Shown: positions 1-11,170, counted from the stretch's first letter. The stretch is DNA of 64,000 nucleotides from Podocnemis expansa (GCA_007922195.1 ML681992.1:43240661-43304660); one strand, 5' to 3'. Program-made: numbers and translations. Notes: a model not told the origin generated them from the sequence alone.

Positions 1-174
1 TGAACATAAGAAAATACAGAAGATGAATACCTCACATCCACAATCCAATCCCTCTCCCACTATGAACACTCTCTACGGCAGGGATAAGAAACCCCCGGCA
101 AGTGTGCCAACAGCAGCATGAGAGCCCATTTGGAGTGGCAAATGGCACCCTCTACAATGCCACAGAAATTGTGG

Positions 175-480
175 CTCCTGCCACTGAAAGCCCTGGGCAG
201 CTTCTTTCATGGGCAGCTGGGGCATGTAAGGTCCCCACCATGCCCATGTTCCACGCACGGTGTGGAAAGAAGATGCCTGGAATGGTTTCCTTCCATGGTG
301 TGCAGCCACCAAGGAGCCACTCTGGGTAGTTTCTTTCCTCAGCATGCCTGGAGACCCCCCAAGAGTAATTGCTCCAGGCAGCTTCTTTCCATGGCATTCC
401 TAGGGACCCCATTCTCATGCATGCTGCCAAGAGGAGCCACTCCAGGCAGCTTCTTTCTGTGAGTGGCTCTTTTCAGCGGC
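175..480. repeat. Degenerate minisatellite, about 5 units of roughly 50-60 bp
   Basis: The words 'GGAGCCACTC', 'GGCAGCTTCTTTC' and 'CATGCCTGGAGACCCC' recur in the same order about five times, near 181, 265, 313, 366 and 437, with substitutions and small indels. All three frames on both strands contain 75-114 codon open frames here. That is expected from a GC-rich tandem repeat and does not indicate a gene. Flanks 1-175 and 480-1250 show no recognisable gene or repeat. Confidence 0.6.
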
Positions 481-1255
481 ATGCCAGGGAAGCGCACCCT
501 TCCCCTGCCTCTCTACCTCCAGACATGTCTGCCACCCAATTTTCATGCAGCCGCTGCTTTTACTTCTGTAGAAGGAGCCACCAGCACTGGCTAACAGTCG
601 AGGACGAGAGCCGGCATGGGGGTCAGCAAAGACTGCTGACCCCAGCTCTACAGTACTAACACACATGATCCAAATCAAAAGGGAATAAGCATCTTATTAC
701 ATATTGAAATAAAGTAAGCTTCTCAACTGCATATGAGGCTATTCTAAAGTGACATAGCAGAGTGACTACACTACAGCTTTTCTACTATTGCAAACCATCC
801 CAGAAAAAATTATTTAAAGTAACAATAATGGATATATATGTTTCTGTTTAGGTAATAGCCATGTAAAGCATTAATGACCAGTTAGTACCTTTTAGTAAAT
901 ATTAACCCTTTTAGTCCTTTACTTTCTGTATATTGGATTTATGTCAACTACTCATTTGAATCTTTAGGGTATTAATAAAGATTATGTTGACCTCTAAGGC
1001 CCAGAACAGTGGTTCTTGACTGATAAGTAACCTAATTCAGAGATTCTATGCATTAGACTGTATTTAAATGATCTTGCATGTGTCTATGTCCATAGAACTG
1101 CAGATAGCCTGGGAAAGCTCTTATATATAAATTGCTTACATAAGCCTATATAACCCCGAGAAGCTGATAATGTATAACTGTTACAGCAGATAGGAAAGGA
1201 TAATTAAGAGGGAAGAAAAACCCACTGAAATATGTTAGTCTAGTTCAGCAAAACA

Positions 1256-1367
1256 AACAAGAACTCCTGTGGCACTTTTAAAGGCAAACAAGTTTATTTA
1301 TCTCATACATGATAAATAAACTTGTTAGTCTTTAAAAGTGCCACAGGACTCCTTGTTTGTTCCACCG
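1256..1367. mobile_element. Fold-back copy of repeat family P (GTGCCACAGGACTCC ends)
   Basis: A nearly perfect hairpin. The left arm runs from 'ACTCCTGTGGCACTTTTAA' through 'AACAAGTTTATTTATC', and the right arm is its inverse ending 'AAAAGTGCCACAGGACTCC'. Only about 10 bp separate the arms. No coding capacity. Single-ended copies of the same sequence occur elsewhere in the window, so this is probably a head-to-head fusion of two family P ends. Confidence 0.75.
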
Positions 1368-1630
1368 AAATATATTATCTTGTGAGCCCTCTCAGCTATA
1401 AATAATTATACTTCACACATAAATGAGGTAAACTGAGAATTATTCAAATGACATCAAAACACGTTTCTGTTGACAAGAGGTTTTCTCTGATTGGAAACCT
1501 AGTATAATGATAATGGTAGGGTGACTTGGCAAATGAAATCTCGCACAGCCTGCAGATGCAATGAAGAAGAGTCTGCTCTTGGGTCTGACAATAAAGTGTA
1601 GCAAGGTATCTGTTCTTTCTGTCTTCTGTA

Positions 1631-1907
1631 CAATAAACTGACCTTCATTAAATAGATCTGAGGCAAAATAATGAGCCTTTTACTCTTTCCAATAAGGTAT
1701 AATCTGACTCTTAATGATTACCAATTTGGAAGTTGCTTGGAATGATTATAAGCAAGGAGTCCTGTAGCACTTAAAGACTAACAAATTTATTTATCGCATG
1801 AGCTTTTGTGGGAGAAAATCCCACTTTGTCAGATGCTTTGAAGCATTAAGTGCCACACGACTGCTTGCTTGTTTTACTCAACTAGACTAACACGACTATC
1901 TTTTTGG
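1631..1907 (+). repeat. Family P copy plus duplicated flank (copy A of a local duplication)
   Basis: From about 1752 the sequence is the family P signature: GCAAGGAGTCCTGTAGCAC, then TTAAAGACTAACAAATTTATT, then GCATGAGCTTTTGTGGGAGAAAATCCCACTT with a small internal palindrome. It closes with 'AAGTGCCACACGACTGCTTGC' and a tail like 'ACTAGACTAACACGAC'. The upstream 120 bp (1631-1751) is not part of the element but recurs at 2357-2475 next to a second copy, so flank and element were duplicated together. Confidence 0.7.
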
Positions 1908-1996
1908 AATGTGGAATGATTATGTGGTCGCATTGGGTTCATGGTCATCAAAAAAGACAGTGAGGCCTTGATCATTTAAAAAAAAAAGAAAAAACC

Positions 1997-2190
1997 AAGG
2001 AGTTGTGTGGCACTTTAAGACTAACAGATTTATTTTTCACATGAGCTTTCATGGGAGAAAATCTCACTTTGTCAGATGCTTCGAAGATGGGTGAACTTAC
2101 AGAATGGAATGAAAATAAATGCAAGGGGGTGTAAAACATAGGATCAGGTCATACTGTAACAGCAAATCAGAGCAGTTGTTAGGTTCAAAC
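1997..2190 (+). mobile_element. Family P copy, longer form
   Basis: Starts CAAGGAGTTGTGTGGCAC, continues with the ACTAACAGATTTATTT and GGGAGAAAATCTCACTT core, then a 3' extension (TGTAACAGCAAATCAGAGCAG). That extension is shared with the copy at 46430-46625, so the full family is at least 190 bp. It is non-coding. Nothing identifiable follows until the duplicated block at 2357. Confidence 0.65.
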
Positions 2191-2356
2191 CATGGGAAGC
2201 CTGAAGTCAAATTACTTTTTGTAATGGGAAAAGAACCCTAACCTATGACAAGGGGCAAGATAGCCAATCAGAGAGTAAGAGACTTTTGCAGATCCCAGGA
2301 TTAACTCATATTAGCAGCTGTGCACCTTTGCCCTATGTATCAGCTGGTCCTACCTA

Positions 2357-2565
2357 CCTAAACAGACCTGCATGAAATAGATCTGAGGCAAAATAACAAG
2401 CCTTATATTCCTTCCAATAAGATATAATCTGACTCTTTATGATCACCAATTTGGAAGTTACTTGGAATGATTATATGCAAGGAGTCCTATAGCACTTAAA
2501 GACTAACAAATTTATTTATCGTATGAGCTTTCCTGGCAGAAATGTCCCACTTTGTCAATAGGGAT
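2357..2565 (+). repeat. Copy B of the local duplication (flank plus family P 5' part)
   Basis: The stretch from AGATCTGAGGCAAAATAA through CAATTTGGAAGTTACTTGG to the family P start GCAAGGAGTCCTATAGCAC matches 1631-1840 at roughly 90% by eye, about 726 bp downstream in direct orientation. Similarity ends around 2561, inside the element. 2565-3645 shows no gene or repeat I can name. Confidence 0.75.
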
Positions 2566-3648
2566 AACTAAGCTAATGGCTTAGCAGGGGATCCTAGTCC
2601 CCCTCCCTACCATGTGTGTTTAGTTTTCTCTCATTCCCTGCTGTCCAGTCAAATGTCTTCTCACACAAAATGTGGTATAAAAGTAATGCAAAAGCCAAGG
2701 TCTGAGTCAACAAGGAAAATGAAATCCACTGACACTGGCCCTGAAAAGGACAGCATGGGAGCAAATTCAGTGCCTGAGCCTGCTTTTTAATCCACAAAGG
2801 TGGTTTCATATGGAACCCATGAGATGTTCCATTTATATAGGTGCCTTAAACTTTCCACACTGTACAGGAGCATTTTAGCAACCATTCAACTGTCAAAGCC
2901 ATTTCCAATTAGTAGGGTGAACTGCCAATTATTCTTCTTGCTGCTTTCAGACAGTTTTTGGCCTCTGCAGAAAACTCAGCATAACTAAGGCAAGCCAGGA
3001 ATGGAAGAGAGTCAGACAGTGAACACATGAAGTGGACTTAACTCTGTATTCTCTCTCTCTGAATATGCTGGGGCAAATGTTTGTGAAAAACAGGAAATCT
3101 AGATCTGTTTCAGAAATGACGGTACGGGAAAATTTAGCTATCAGACTAAAAGATTAAAACTGCTTGCTTAACAATTTTCTTTATTGTTGTTTTTGGTGAC
3201 ATCTCTATAATTTGCTTTTGCCTAGTGATTGATTTGTTTGGGCAGCTATGTAACATTGTTTTGAATGACATGTCTCTGTAACTTTTGGGCTACAAGAGTG
3301 AGGTAGTCAGACAAGTCTGAGTCAGTCGGATAACTTCGAGAACACAGAGGAAAGATTTCTAGGCACAGACAGAAGGTCTGACTGTCCAGAAATCTGTGAC
3401 CGATTCACTCAAAAACTGCCTCAGACTGTGGGGTCAAGTTTTGGGGGGCTTTAACCACATATTGTATTCACAGCTTCTTATGCCTACTAAGTGGAGACCT
3501 CTGGTAAAAGCATTCCAATGGGAATTTCTGGAGACTAATAAAAGAAAGCTTTGACTTTAAGAACATGTGGTTTTGACTGGCCTGTGCCAGCCATACAGCA
3601 GGTGGAGGTACTGTGTTTTCTTTGCTTTATTCCTGATACTGACTTGGA

Positions 3649-4101
3649 AGCTATGTTTCCATCTAAAAATTTAGTTCGGACTTGCAAGTCCAAACTAAAT
3701 CAGTCAAAGAGTAGTCTGAATTAGCCTTGGGCTAATTTGAACTAACCGCAGCTTTTTAGTTTCAACTAGCTGTGTGTTCTAGTTCAAATTAACTTTTTAG
3801 TTTGAACTAGAATGCACAGCTAGTTTGAACTAATGGCTTAGTTTGAACTTTTTAAGTTTGAACTAACCATTACTTGGAGTATTGTCCATGCTTAGATCAC
3901 ACTAAAGTTCAAACTAAAGGTCGAACTAAGCACAGAAGTTCAAACTAATCACCAGTTCTTACTAGTTTGGACTAAACTTTGGCTAGTCTGAACTAAGACA
4001 TTTCTTAGTCTGGACTAGGCAAAGCCTAGTGTGGCCATGGGCCAAATTAGTCTGGACTAAGCTTCCTTAGTCTGGACTAATTTGGCAGTACAGACATAGA
4101 C
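3649..4101. mobile_element. MITE, GAACTA-type arms, shared GGSTATGTCT terminal repeat family
   Basis: The left end GCTATGTTTCCATCT and right end GCAGTACAGACATAGAC are diverged versions of the family terminal repeat. The interior is a dense series of palindromic words around AGTTTGAACTA and AGTCTGGACTAA in both orientations, so much of the element could fold into a long imperfect hairpin. No ORF. Target duplication not clear for this diverged copy. Confidence 0.75.
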
Positions 4102-4617
4102 GCAGAGACCAAGGAGTTACTGAGTTAATGAACCCTGGGTAACAACACTAACGATATGGAATAGACAAGAGCCAGTATTCAATGTGTAGGCTGGAGAATT
4201 CCTAGGAGCATGCAAGTGGCCAACATAAAGTCCAATTACTTTAAGCTTCAGGTGACTGAAGCCTGATCTAGACTGGATTTTGGTGGCAGTAGACCAGGCA
4301 GGAGATATCTGTTGTGTAGAATCTTGTATTTATGGGATTATGAAATAAACATGCTCGGAGCTCTTTACTGAAGCTTCATTAAACAGGTCTAGAACCAGAC
4401 TAATAGATTTCCTAACAAGCAAGACAATTTCCCCCATTTATTACGATGGCAACCCCAATCACACTAATGCAACCCCAAAAACGCCACATATCCCTCCCCT
4501 GTAATGAAAGCACCTCCCCCCTGAAAATGGTAGTCCCCCTTTTAGTTTTTGAAAGAGTAAACACTAAGCTGGGAGATGACAGAGATGACAGTAGACCGCC
4601 CTATCTCTAGCTGAACC

Positions 4618-4929
4618 CAGGGTTGGCTCAACCAATAAGCAAATTGGGCAGTGGCTTTGGGTTCCACTGCCTTAGGAGCGACTGTAGCACCATGGGTTGG
4701 CTCAGAAGCCGGGCCCACTTTCTCACCCCTCCCCGAGCTGGTTAGTCCACCCCCAGGGTGGAGCAAGCCGGCCCATGGGGCAGGCTCCACTTTCTCACCC
4801 CACCTCTGGGCTGGGCTGCTCCACCCCTAGGCCGGCTGTTCTCTGCCCTGAGGGCAGGGTGAGCTGTCCAGAGAGGGAACAAAACCAAAAGCCAGCTCAG
4901 AGCACCACAGCCCCTTGAGCTGGCCCTTG
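4618..4929. mobile_element. Probable non-autonomous hAT-like element
   Basis: The left end CAGGGTTGGCTCAACCAAT and right end GAGCTGGCCCTTG can be read as inverted repeats of the CAGGGCCGGCTC type seen in hAT elements. The interior is GC-rich and non-coding, in contrast with the AT-rich surroundings. No convincing 8-bp target duplication could be read, which lowers confidence. 4101-4618 and 4930-5750 carry no recognisable gene. Confidence 0.4.
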
Positions 4930-5755
4930 GTGTACCATCAGCAGATTATTCTGCCCCATGACAGAGCACTGGGTAACTAAAAATACCACAATATGCAAGT
5001 CATATACATTATTTGTTTACTGAGGATTTTCAGAGATTTCCAAAGTAAGGGCCAAAATGGGCCGCCATCCAGCAAACGTGTACCTATCTGTAGGAACACC
5101 CCCTCTTTTATAACAGTTACGCCCACATGTAAATACTTGCAGATATGGGACCTTTGCTTGTGATTGTAGCTATTGAGAAACTTGCCTCAGTGCCAGCAAG
5201 TTACAGTTTTTAAAGATTTTTTTTAGTTATCATCAATGTGGAAAAGTGAAGTTACTAAAGGGAATCCCATTGGATGCTCGTTATATTTTACGGCTGTTAT
5301 TTTGAATACAGACTGCACTGAGTTCAGGTGTTATTTGGAAGTTACTGGTCTAGAGGTCTAGGTAATGCTCACTAAAAACACTGCAATCCTCAGTGTTTGG
5401 AGAAACCTACTTTATAATTGGAGACTTTCCCAACAGCATTCGCATTGTGCAGTGGGGATATTTTTTGACCTGGTTACAGAAATGTTTTTAGTTCAGCCCT
5501 TTCCAATTCTCCTTTACTTTCCTCTGATTTAACAGTGCTGATTTTGATGGAGGAACTGCTGTTGCTTAGCGATTTTATTTTTTAATCAAAAACCTTTTTT
5601 CTTTAATCAAAATAGCTGTTTCTGTGTTCAGATCAGCAGACTAAGCTATACTGAAGAGTCTTTGTGTTGTGAAAGGCACAGTCAGTGGTTGGAAGCTTCA
5701 TAATGAATCCTCATCTTTAATTGGGGGTAAGCTTTTAACTTGTCTCTGTCTACAG

Positions 5756-5946
5756 TGCCTCCTGATGATTTGCTGTCTGTGAAAGATGCCAGATTGATGG
5801 CTCTGGAGACTGAAATCCCCGGTTTATCTGCACAACAGACACAGCACGTGCAGGAGCAGTACAGCTCGCACATTGCCTGGCTAATAAGTCTCACATCTGA
5901 CCTAGAAGGACTACCTCTAGGCTTAAGAAGATACTATTCCCCATAG
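5756..5946 (+). CDS. Weak candidate terminal coding exon, unknown protein
   Basis: A pyrimidine tract and CAG (to 5755) resemble a splice acceptor and are followed by 63 open codons ending in TAG at 5944-5946. The residues look protein-like, with mixed acidic and polar content (DDLLSVKDAR, ALETEIPGLS, QQTQHVQEQY), and the stretch is unlike the surrounding repeats. There is no ATG at the head of this frame: the open frame reaches upstream only through a TTG at 5740. It would therefore have to be joined to an upstream exon in phase 1. I recognise no family and see no partner exon in the window. It may equally be a chance frame or an old gene remnant. Confidence 0.22.
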
Positions 5947-6111
5947 CTATTCACCCATCTACAGAGACCGCAAGCCAGGGTACTAATTAGTAACAGCTGA
6001 GCTGGTAGTTTTGTGATAGGTTTATTCCGGATAATAGAAGCATTACAGAGGAATGAACAGAAAAATGCCATGCCTCAGAAGAAAGCTGTTTTTCCTTTTA
6101 AGGATGTATGG

Positions 6112-6131
6112 TTCTATTCTATTCTATTCTA
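6112..6131 (+). repeat. Short (TTCTA)n microsatellite
   Basis: Four tandem TTCTA/ATTCT units. Nothing else is recognisable between 5947 and 6455. Confidence 0.8.
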
Positions 6132-6454
6132 AATTTTTAAAAAAAATAAGATTGCTTTGTGTATTCCTTTCTCATCAGCACTGAAGTAATGGATTCATTT
6201 GCACTAAAGATTGACATTATCAGCTGGTTAGTCATGGTTATACATATGGCAGAAAAATTTCATTAAGGCCTCAATTCAAAATTTTGTTTTACCTTGAAAA
6301 AAATTATGAACTGAGTTTTACTCTGAAAAACTTTCTCACTTTCTCAGAGTTTGCTAACTTGAAGGTTTGGACTCCACAAGTTTACAATGTCTTTGGTTTC
6401 TCAGCTAGAGAGACATTTTGTCTGGTCCAGTACTATAAGTCTTGTTCCCTCTCT

Positions 6455-7065
6455 CATAGACTCATAGGGTATGTCCACACACACTGTTTAAATCGAAATA
6501 ACGCTGGTTAATTCTATTTAAAAAATGGTAAGTCCACACAACGTTCCCGTATTTCAAAATGAGGAGCTCCCTCATTTCGATATAAGGAAAGTTATATTGA
6601 TATAATAAAACCTAGTATTATATCAATATGACGGTTAACTTGAAATTGTTATTTCGAAATAACATAGTGGGAACATGTTATTTCAATTTAACTGTTAAAT
6701 CGATTTAACACTTTTGGCCCTTCCCCTTCCCAGGTGCTTTCTTTTTTCTATATTTTGGGTGGGGGCCCATGTTGCCACACCTCCCATGGTGCCCCTCTCC
6801 TGAATTGAAATAGCAAGTCCTGTGTCTGAACATGCTATTATGATTTGGGTTCTTTTGGTGTGGACCTATTAAATCAATTTAACTTAAATCAATTTAATGA
6901 TTTTATATCGATTTTATTAAATCAATATAATTTAGATCAATTTAACTGTATAAGCGTGGACATAGCCACAGACTTTAAGATCAGAAGGGTTCATCATGTA
7001 TATCTAGTCTGACCTCCTGCCCATGACCCAATCTGTTGTGCCTCTTCCTTAGCCTCTTTTAGATG
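6455..7065 (-). mobile_element. CR1 LINE 3' end fragment, split by a MITE
   Basis: 6455-6466 (TCATAGACTCATA) and 6968-7065 (GACTTTAAGATCAGAAGGG, then ATCTAGTCTGACCTCCTGC) together are the reverse complement of a typical CR1 3' terminus. A MITE at 6467-6967 sits exactly between them. Only the 3' untranslated end is present, with no reverse transcriptase. 7065-7875 shows no gene; a TATAAAG motif near 7188 has no convincing context. Confidence 0.7.
6467..6967. mobile_element. MITE with AATCGATTTAA-type arms, inserted in CR1
   Basis: Ends are GGGTATGTCCACAC and GTGGACATAGCC. Arms contain repeated TTAAATCGATTTAA and ATTTCGAAATAA words. The central GC-rich core (6715-6830) carries a CCCATGTTGCCACACCTCCC block and a TCCTGAATTGAAATAGCAAG block that recur in other copies. 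The flanking triplets ATA (6464-6466) and ACA (6968-6970) look like a 3-bp target duplication with one substitution. Removing the element restores a continuous CR1 tail. Confidence 0.85.
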
Positions 7066-7876
7066 ATTATCTTCCAACAAGACTATTATCTTCCAATAAG
7101 ACTATTGTAATATGGTGACCTGCCACTTAAAGGCCAACCAACCCTGATTACTAAGGAGGCATCCATTGGCTGGATCAGGTAATTCTTTATAAAGGGCAGA
7201 GGGTGGTTGAAGTGAAGGTGGAAGCCGAGGTAACTGCAGAAAGTAAGAAAGTCTCCTGTAGCGGAAGACCTTAATGTGAGGGTGGGGTGGGGTTGGCATC
7301 TTACAGCTAGAAACCCAAGACGTCAGCTGTTTGCAGCCTGGGAGTGGCCTGCTGAAGTAGAAAAAGACCTAGGCAGGATGTGGGGCAAGGTCTAACCAGA
7401 AAGCAAAGCCAGAACCAGAAGACCGAATTCTAGTCAAAATAAATTGGGATCGGTGGATTTAGGTGAAGCAGACTGGGACAGAAAAAGAGCTCTGCATGAC
7501 AGAAGAAGCAGGGCTGATAATGAACTTTTGTGTTATAACTTGATTTTATCTGTGGGACTCTGAGGGTCATTTGAACCATTTCTGATATTAAAGCAGTCTT
7601 GGTTGGGAGGCGCTGTTACCCCCAGTTGCATGTGGTGTTTTTAGGGGGTTAGTGTAAAAAAGTGCTTACAGGGATATGGTGCATGCAAAGCAAATCCTGG
7701 CCACAAAAGAGTTCTCCATAAGTGGCAACCTACAGCTACAAACAACCTTTACTCCCCACCTCTCCTTGAAAATAAAGCACAGGGATTAACTTTTTGTTCG
7801 ATGTTTGCATGGCACAGTGGAGTCCTGGCCCATGACTATGTGTTGCTACAATACAAACAATCACGATATTTAATAA

Positions 7877-8566
7877 GTTCCAAAGGGGCAGCCATGATAG
7901 TCTAGTCCAGCAAAAGAAGCAAGGAGTCCTGCAGCACTTAGGCTATGTCACACTTAAGAAAACTAGTTCAAAATAAGTTCGTTTGAATTAATTAGTGTGA
8001 CCTAATTTTGATTAATTCGAACTAACTTAGTTCAAACTAGCATGTCCACACTAGAAATCTAAATTGAACTAGTATGTCCATGGACAGGATTTGCTAGTTT
8101 GGCTTAGGAGGGGTGAACCATGGGAAGTGTGGCAACATGGCACCCGAGAAGGGCCATCCCCCCCACCCAATTCCATAAAAAGAGAAAGGCACTTCTCCCT
8201 GGTGCCATGCACCCTGGGAGGAAGAATGTCAAACTGCATTTAATTAGAATTAACTGTTAGTTTGAACTAATGCATCTACATTGGGTTAGTTTGAATTAAT
8301 AAGTTCAAAGTAACTGTTAGTTCAAATTAAAGCAGGTTTTACTATTTCAAAGTAAGCTTTCCTTATTTCAAACTAAGGAATTCCTTAGTTCGAACTGATG
8401 AAAGTCAGTGTGGACATGCACTAATTTAGTTTGAATTAATCCTACTTAATTTAAACTAAGTTCTCAGTGTAGACATAACCTTAAAGACTAACAAATTTCT
8501 TTATCGCTTGAGCTTTCATGGGAGAAAAAACCCACTTCGTCAGAAACTTTGAACAATAGTACCAGA
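7877..8566 (+). mobile_element. Family P copy split by a MITE
   Basis: The 5' part (7877-7940) starts GTTCCAAAGGGGCAGCCAT and reaches GTCCTGCAGCACTTA. The rest resumes at 8481 with AAGACTAACAAATTTCTTT and GGGAGAAAAAACCCACTTCG. The 5' block is the reverse complement of the tail of the minus-strand copy at 39085-39225, which helps define the family's full extent. Confidence 0.8.
7941..8480. mobile_element. MITE, GAACTA-type, with perfect 3-bp target duplication TTA
   Basis: Begins GGCTATGTCACACTT and ends AGTGTAGACATAACC, bounded by TTA at 7938-7940 and TTA at 8481-8483. Arms are TTTGAACTAA-type palindromic words. The core (8086-8230) holds a CATGGGAAGTGTGGCAAC block and a CCACCCAATTCC block shared, in one or other orientation, with copies of different arm type. 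No ORF. The TTA duplication is the type made by PIF/Harbinger transposases, but other copies have non-TWA triplets, so superfamily is inferred only. Confidence 0.88.
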
Positions 8567-8571
8567 CACAG

Positions 8572-8907
8572 GATCATAGAATATCGGGGTGCAGGAGACC
8601 TCAGGAATCCATCTAGCCCAACCCTCTCCTCAAAGGAAGACTAATTCAACTAATTCATCCCAGCCATGGCTCTGTCACACCACACCTTAAAAGCCTCTAA
8701 GGATGGAGGTTCTACTACTTCCCTAGGTAACCCATTCCAGTGCTCCATCAGCCTCCTAGTGACAAAGTTTTTCCTAAAATCCAACCTAGACCTCCCCCAC
8801 TGCAACTTGAGACCACTGCTCCTTGTTCTGTCATCTGCCATCACTGAGATCAGCCCACCACCATTGTCCCTTGAACCCTCCCCTCCAGGAAGTGAATAAA
8901 TGAACAC
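8572..8907 (-). pseudogene. CR1 LINE 3' fragment with truncated ORF2 C-terminus
   Basis: Minus-strand codons 8650-8907 give DDRTRSSGLKLQWGRSRLDF, then FVTRRLMEHWNGLPREVV, the conserved C-terminal end of CR1 ORF2 that follows the reverse transcriptase. The plus-strand 5' side (ATCATAGAATATCGGGGTGC) is the reverse of a CR1 3' tail. The catalytic domain is absent and the fragment is 5' truncated, as most CR1 copies are. 8908-10880 is without recognisable genes or repeats. Confidence 0.85.
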
Positions 8908-10881
8908 CCTTTCATTTCCTGTGAAGCTTATCCCTTAACAATTGTTAGTAAATGATCTCTAAAAAGAGTGAATTTTGAGGGACAACATAAGCTCTGTCTG
9001 TGCAGCCCCAAGCATAGTATTCATATTATGCAAAGAAGGAGCAGACTTGTTCAAGGAGCAGCACATTAGGCCATAGATGGTAAGTTGCATTTACAATCAT
9101 GAATAGCAGGAAGCCTCAGCTCTGACCCTCCCCATATGCTAACTGATTTAAGTGTGATCATCAGGATGTCTCTCCCATAAGGGAAGATGTAGAATTAGCA
9201 GTAGGACAGTAATAAGAACACCAGAGGAAAGTGGAGCAAGGGCAGACTGAAAGTACACTTCTTGGCTGCCAGAAGACAATAGGTAGTCAAGTGCACTGTA
9301 AAGCATCTGCCAAGCTAGACTTGAGCCAGGAAGGGATAAGATCAGGAGGATTTAAAGCTCTTTATGTTCCATCCTCTTCTGAGCTGTGCTAAGCATAGTT
9401 CTGGTGTGGTATAGTTACTGGCCCTTGGTTTATGAAGGAAGGTGAAAGTCTGCAGAAACCGGTGATACCACCACATATGGGCTGTGTCCAATGTTGAGGG
9501 CTATGATATACCTTTCACTGATTCTCCTTCCCTTCTTGGAATAAAAGCAAGTGCCTAATCACATATAAGCTCTGTATATTTAGCTTACAGACTCTATTCA
9601 CGTGTCTGTCTTTCAGCCTAGTGACATCACATGCTGTACAATGCTCCAACAATGCACTGTGATGGCTTATCAAAACGACTCTTATGAACAGCAGTAGGGC
9701 CCAGCTGCCAATGTCATACTAGGGAATCCACTTTTCTGCCCTGGTTATAACAGGACTTGGGAATAGACAGAGTTTTCAATGGTGCCCACTGCTACAGAAG
9801 ATTCCACTCCTGCTTCTGTTAATTATTGAAATTAACTACCCGCATATGGCAAGTCTGTGGAAATACGTCCACAGTTAAGTGCTGAAATTAAATGTCATCA
9901 TACTCATGTTTCTCTGCAGAGTAAAAAACAATCTCTAGTGAATACTATGCAAGCAGCTTTTAGCTGTATACACTGAGAATCACCGTAAAATGTGTTATTT
10001 AGTCATTCTCGTTCTAGCAGTGAGTGTGTTTTTACTGTGATATGTTGTGCAGGGACTCAATGCAAATTACCTCTTTTCAGATGCTTATGTATTTAGAGCC
10101 TTCAGAGTGACTGACTTAAAAGTTTGGAAGAATTATCTCTCTGATTTTCATGCCACAATATATCAATTTAAGCTTTGTACAATTTGGTTTGGTTATTTAA
10201 TTTAAATTCCAGCCTTACAAAAGTACAAAACAAAATGAATTAGAAGGTTCTGTCATCATCCCCAGGCCTTCCACCCCACCCCATACACACTAGTAAGTTT
10301 TTGGGCTAAATGAAATGTTGGATATTTTTAGAGCATTTACAGGAAGAGAGGCAGACCTGGTGCTAGGCATAAGCAGACCAATCAAGTGTTTAGTGACCCA
10401 AGCATCTCATTGCAGCCCCCTTTTCACTTTTATGTGTGTGTAGGGGGAGGGATATTCCTGCTTAGGGCCTCCAGTGGGCTTGCACCGCCAGTGGTGAGAG
10501 GATCAAGATTTCTGAGTTCTGCTTCTTAAATTTTTTCTTCCTTGGCCATTGCTAAACTATATCAATCCCTGAATGATGTTTATAGACCAAACTTTGCAGG
10601 GATCATGTGCAATACACAGCTTAGGAGATACAACAGAGTAGTTAGACCTGAAAACCAGATGATGAAAGTACAGCAAACTCCAGTGTAGACAAATTTGGAG
10701 ATGACTTGAACCTTAGCCCAAAACTCAATTTTTTCCTGCAGTCTGAGAAATTCCACTCACTTTTTTTAAAATATAAATTTTCATCAATGGCTACAGTTCC
10801 TGATTGCACTTGAGAACCAAAGTACAAGCATCAAAATACCATTAGGAAGCTGGAACTATATTATGTCCATTGACATCTGAG

Positions 10882-11170
10882 GCCTGGTCTACACTTCCAG
10901 GAAAATTCAGTGACAGTCCTCCCAACATCCCTTCAGCACGACTTCTTCAATGTGTTGCACTACTTGAGGGAGTAGTTTTATGAAGTTGATTTCTGGGTTG
11001 ACTTAGCATGTTTCAAGTGACTGCTAAGACAACCTGGGAATATTGTTCTGATGGCGGCAACTTTGCTGCCTTCGTTGTAGATGTCAACTGAGTTGAGAGG
11101 TACCAAAATCTGACAAAAAAGACTTTTCTCACTAAAGTTCTAACTTAGCTTTATGGATTGTGCCTATGGT
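10882..11170. repeat. Possible further MITE (GGCCTGGTCTACACTT end)
   Basis: The start GGCCTGGTCTACACTTCC resembles a sister terminal repeat to the GGSTATGTCTACACT family. It is followed by AT-balanced sequence with AAGTTGATTTC and GTTGACTTAG words. No matching right end was found, so boundaries are approximate. A similar beginning (AAGGCCTAGTGTATACTT) is at 32588. Confidence 0.3.

Noticed and set aside
3700..4090. CRISPR-like array from regularly recurring GAACTA words
   Set aside because: The words alternate in orientation and have no constant spacers; they are palindromic MITE arms in a vertebrate genome.
7185..7200. TATAAAG motif as a promoter
   Set aside because: No GC box, start-site context or downstream frame supports it.
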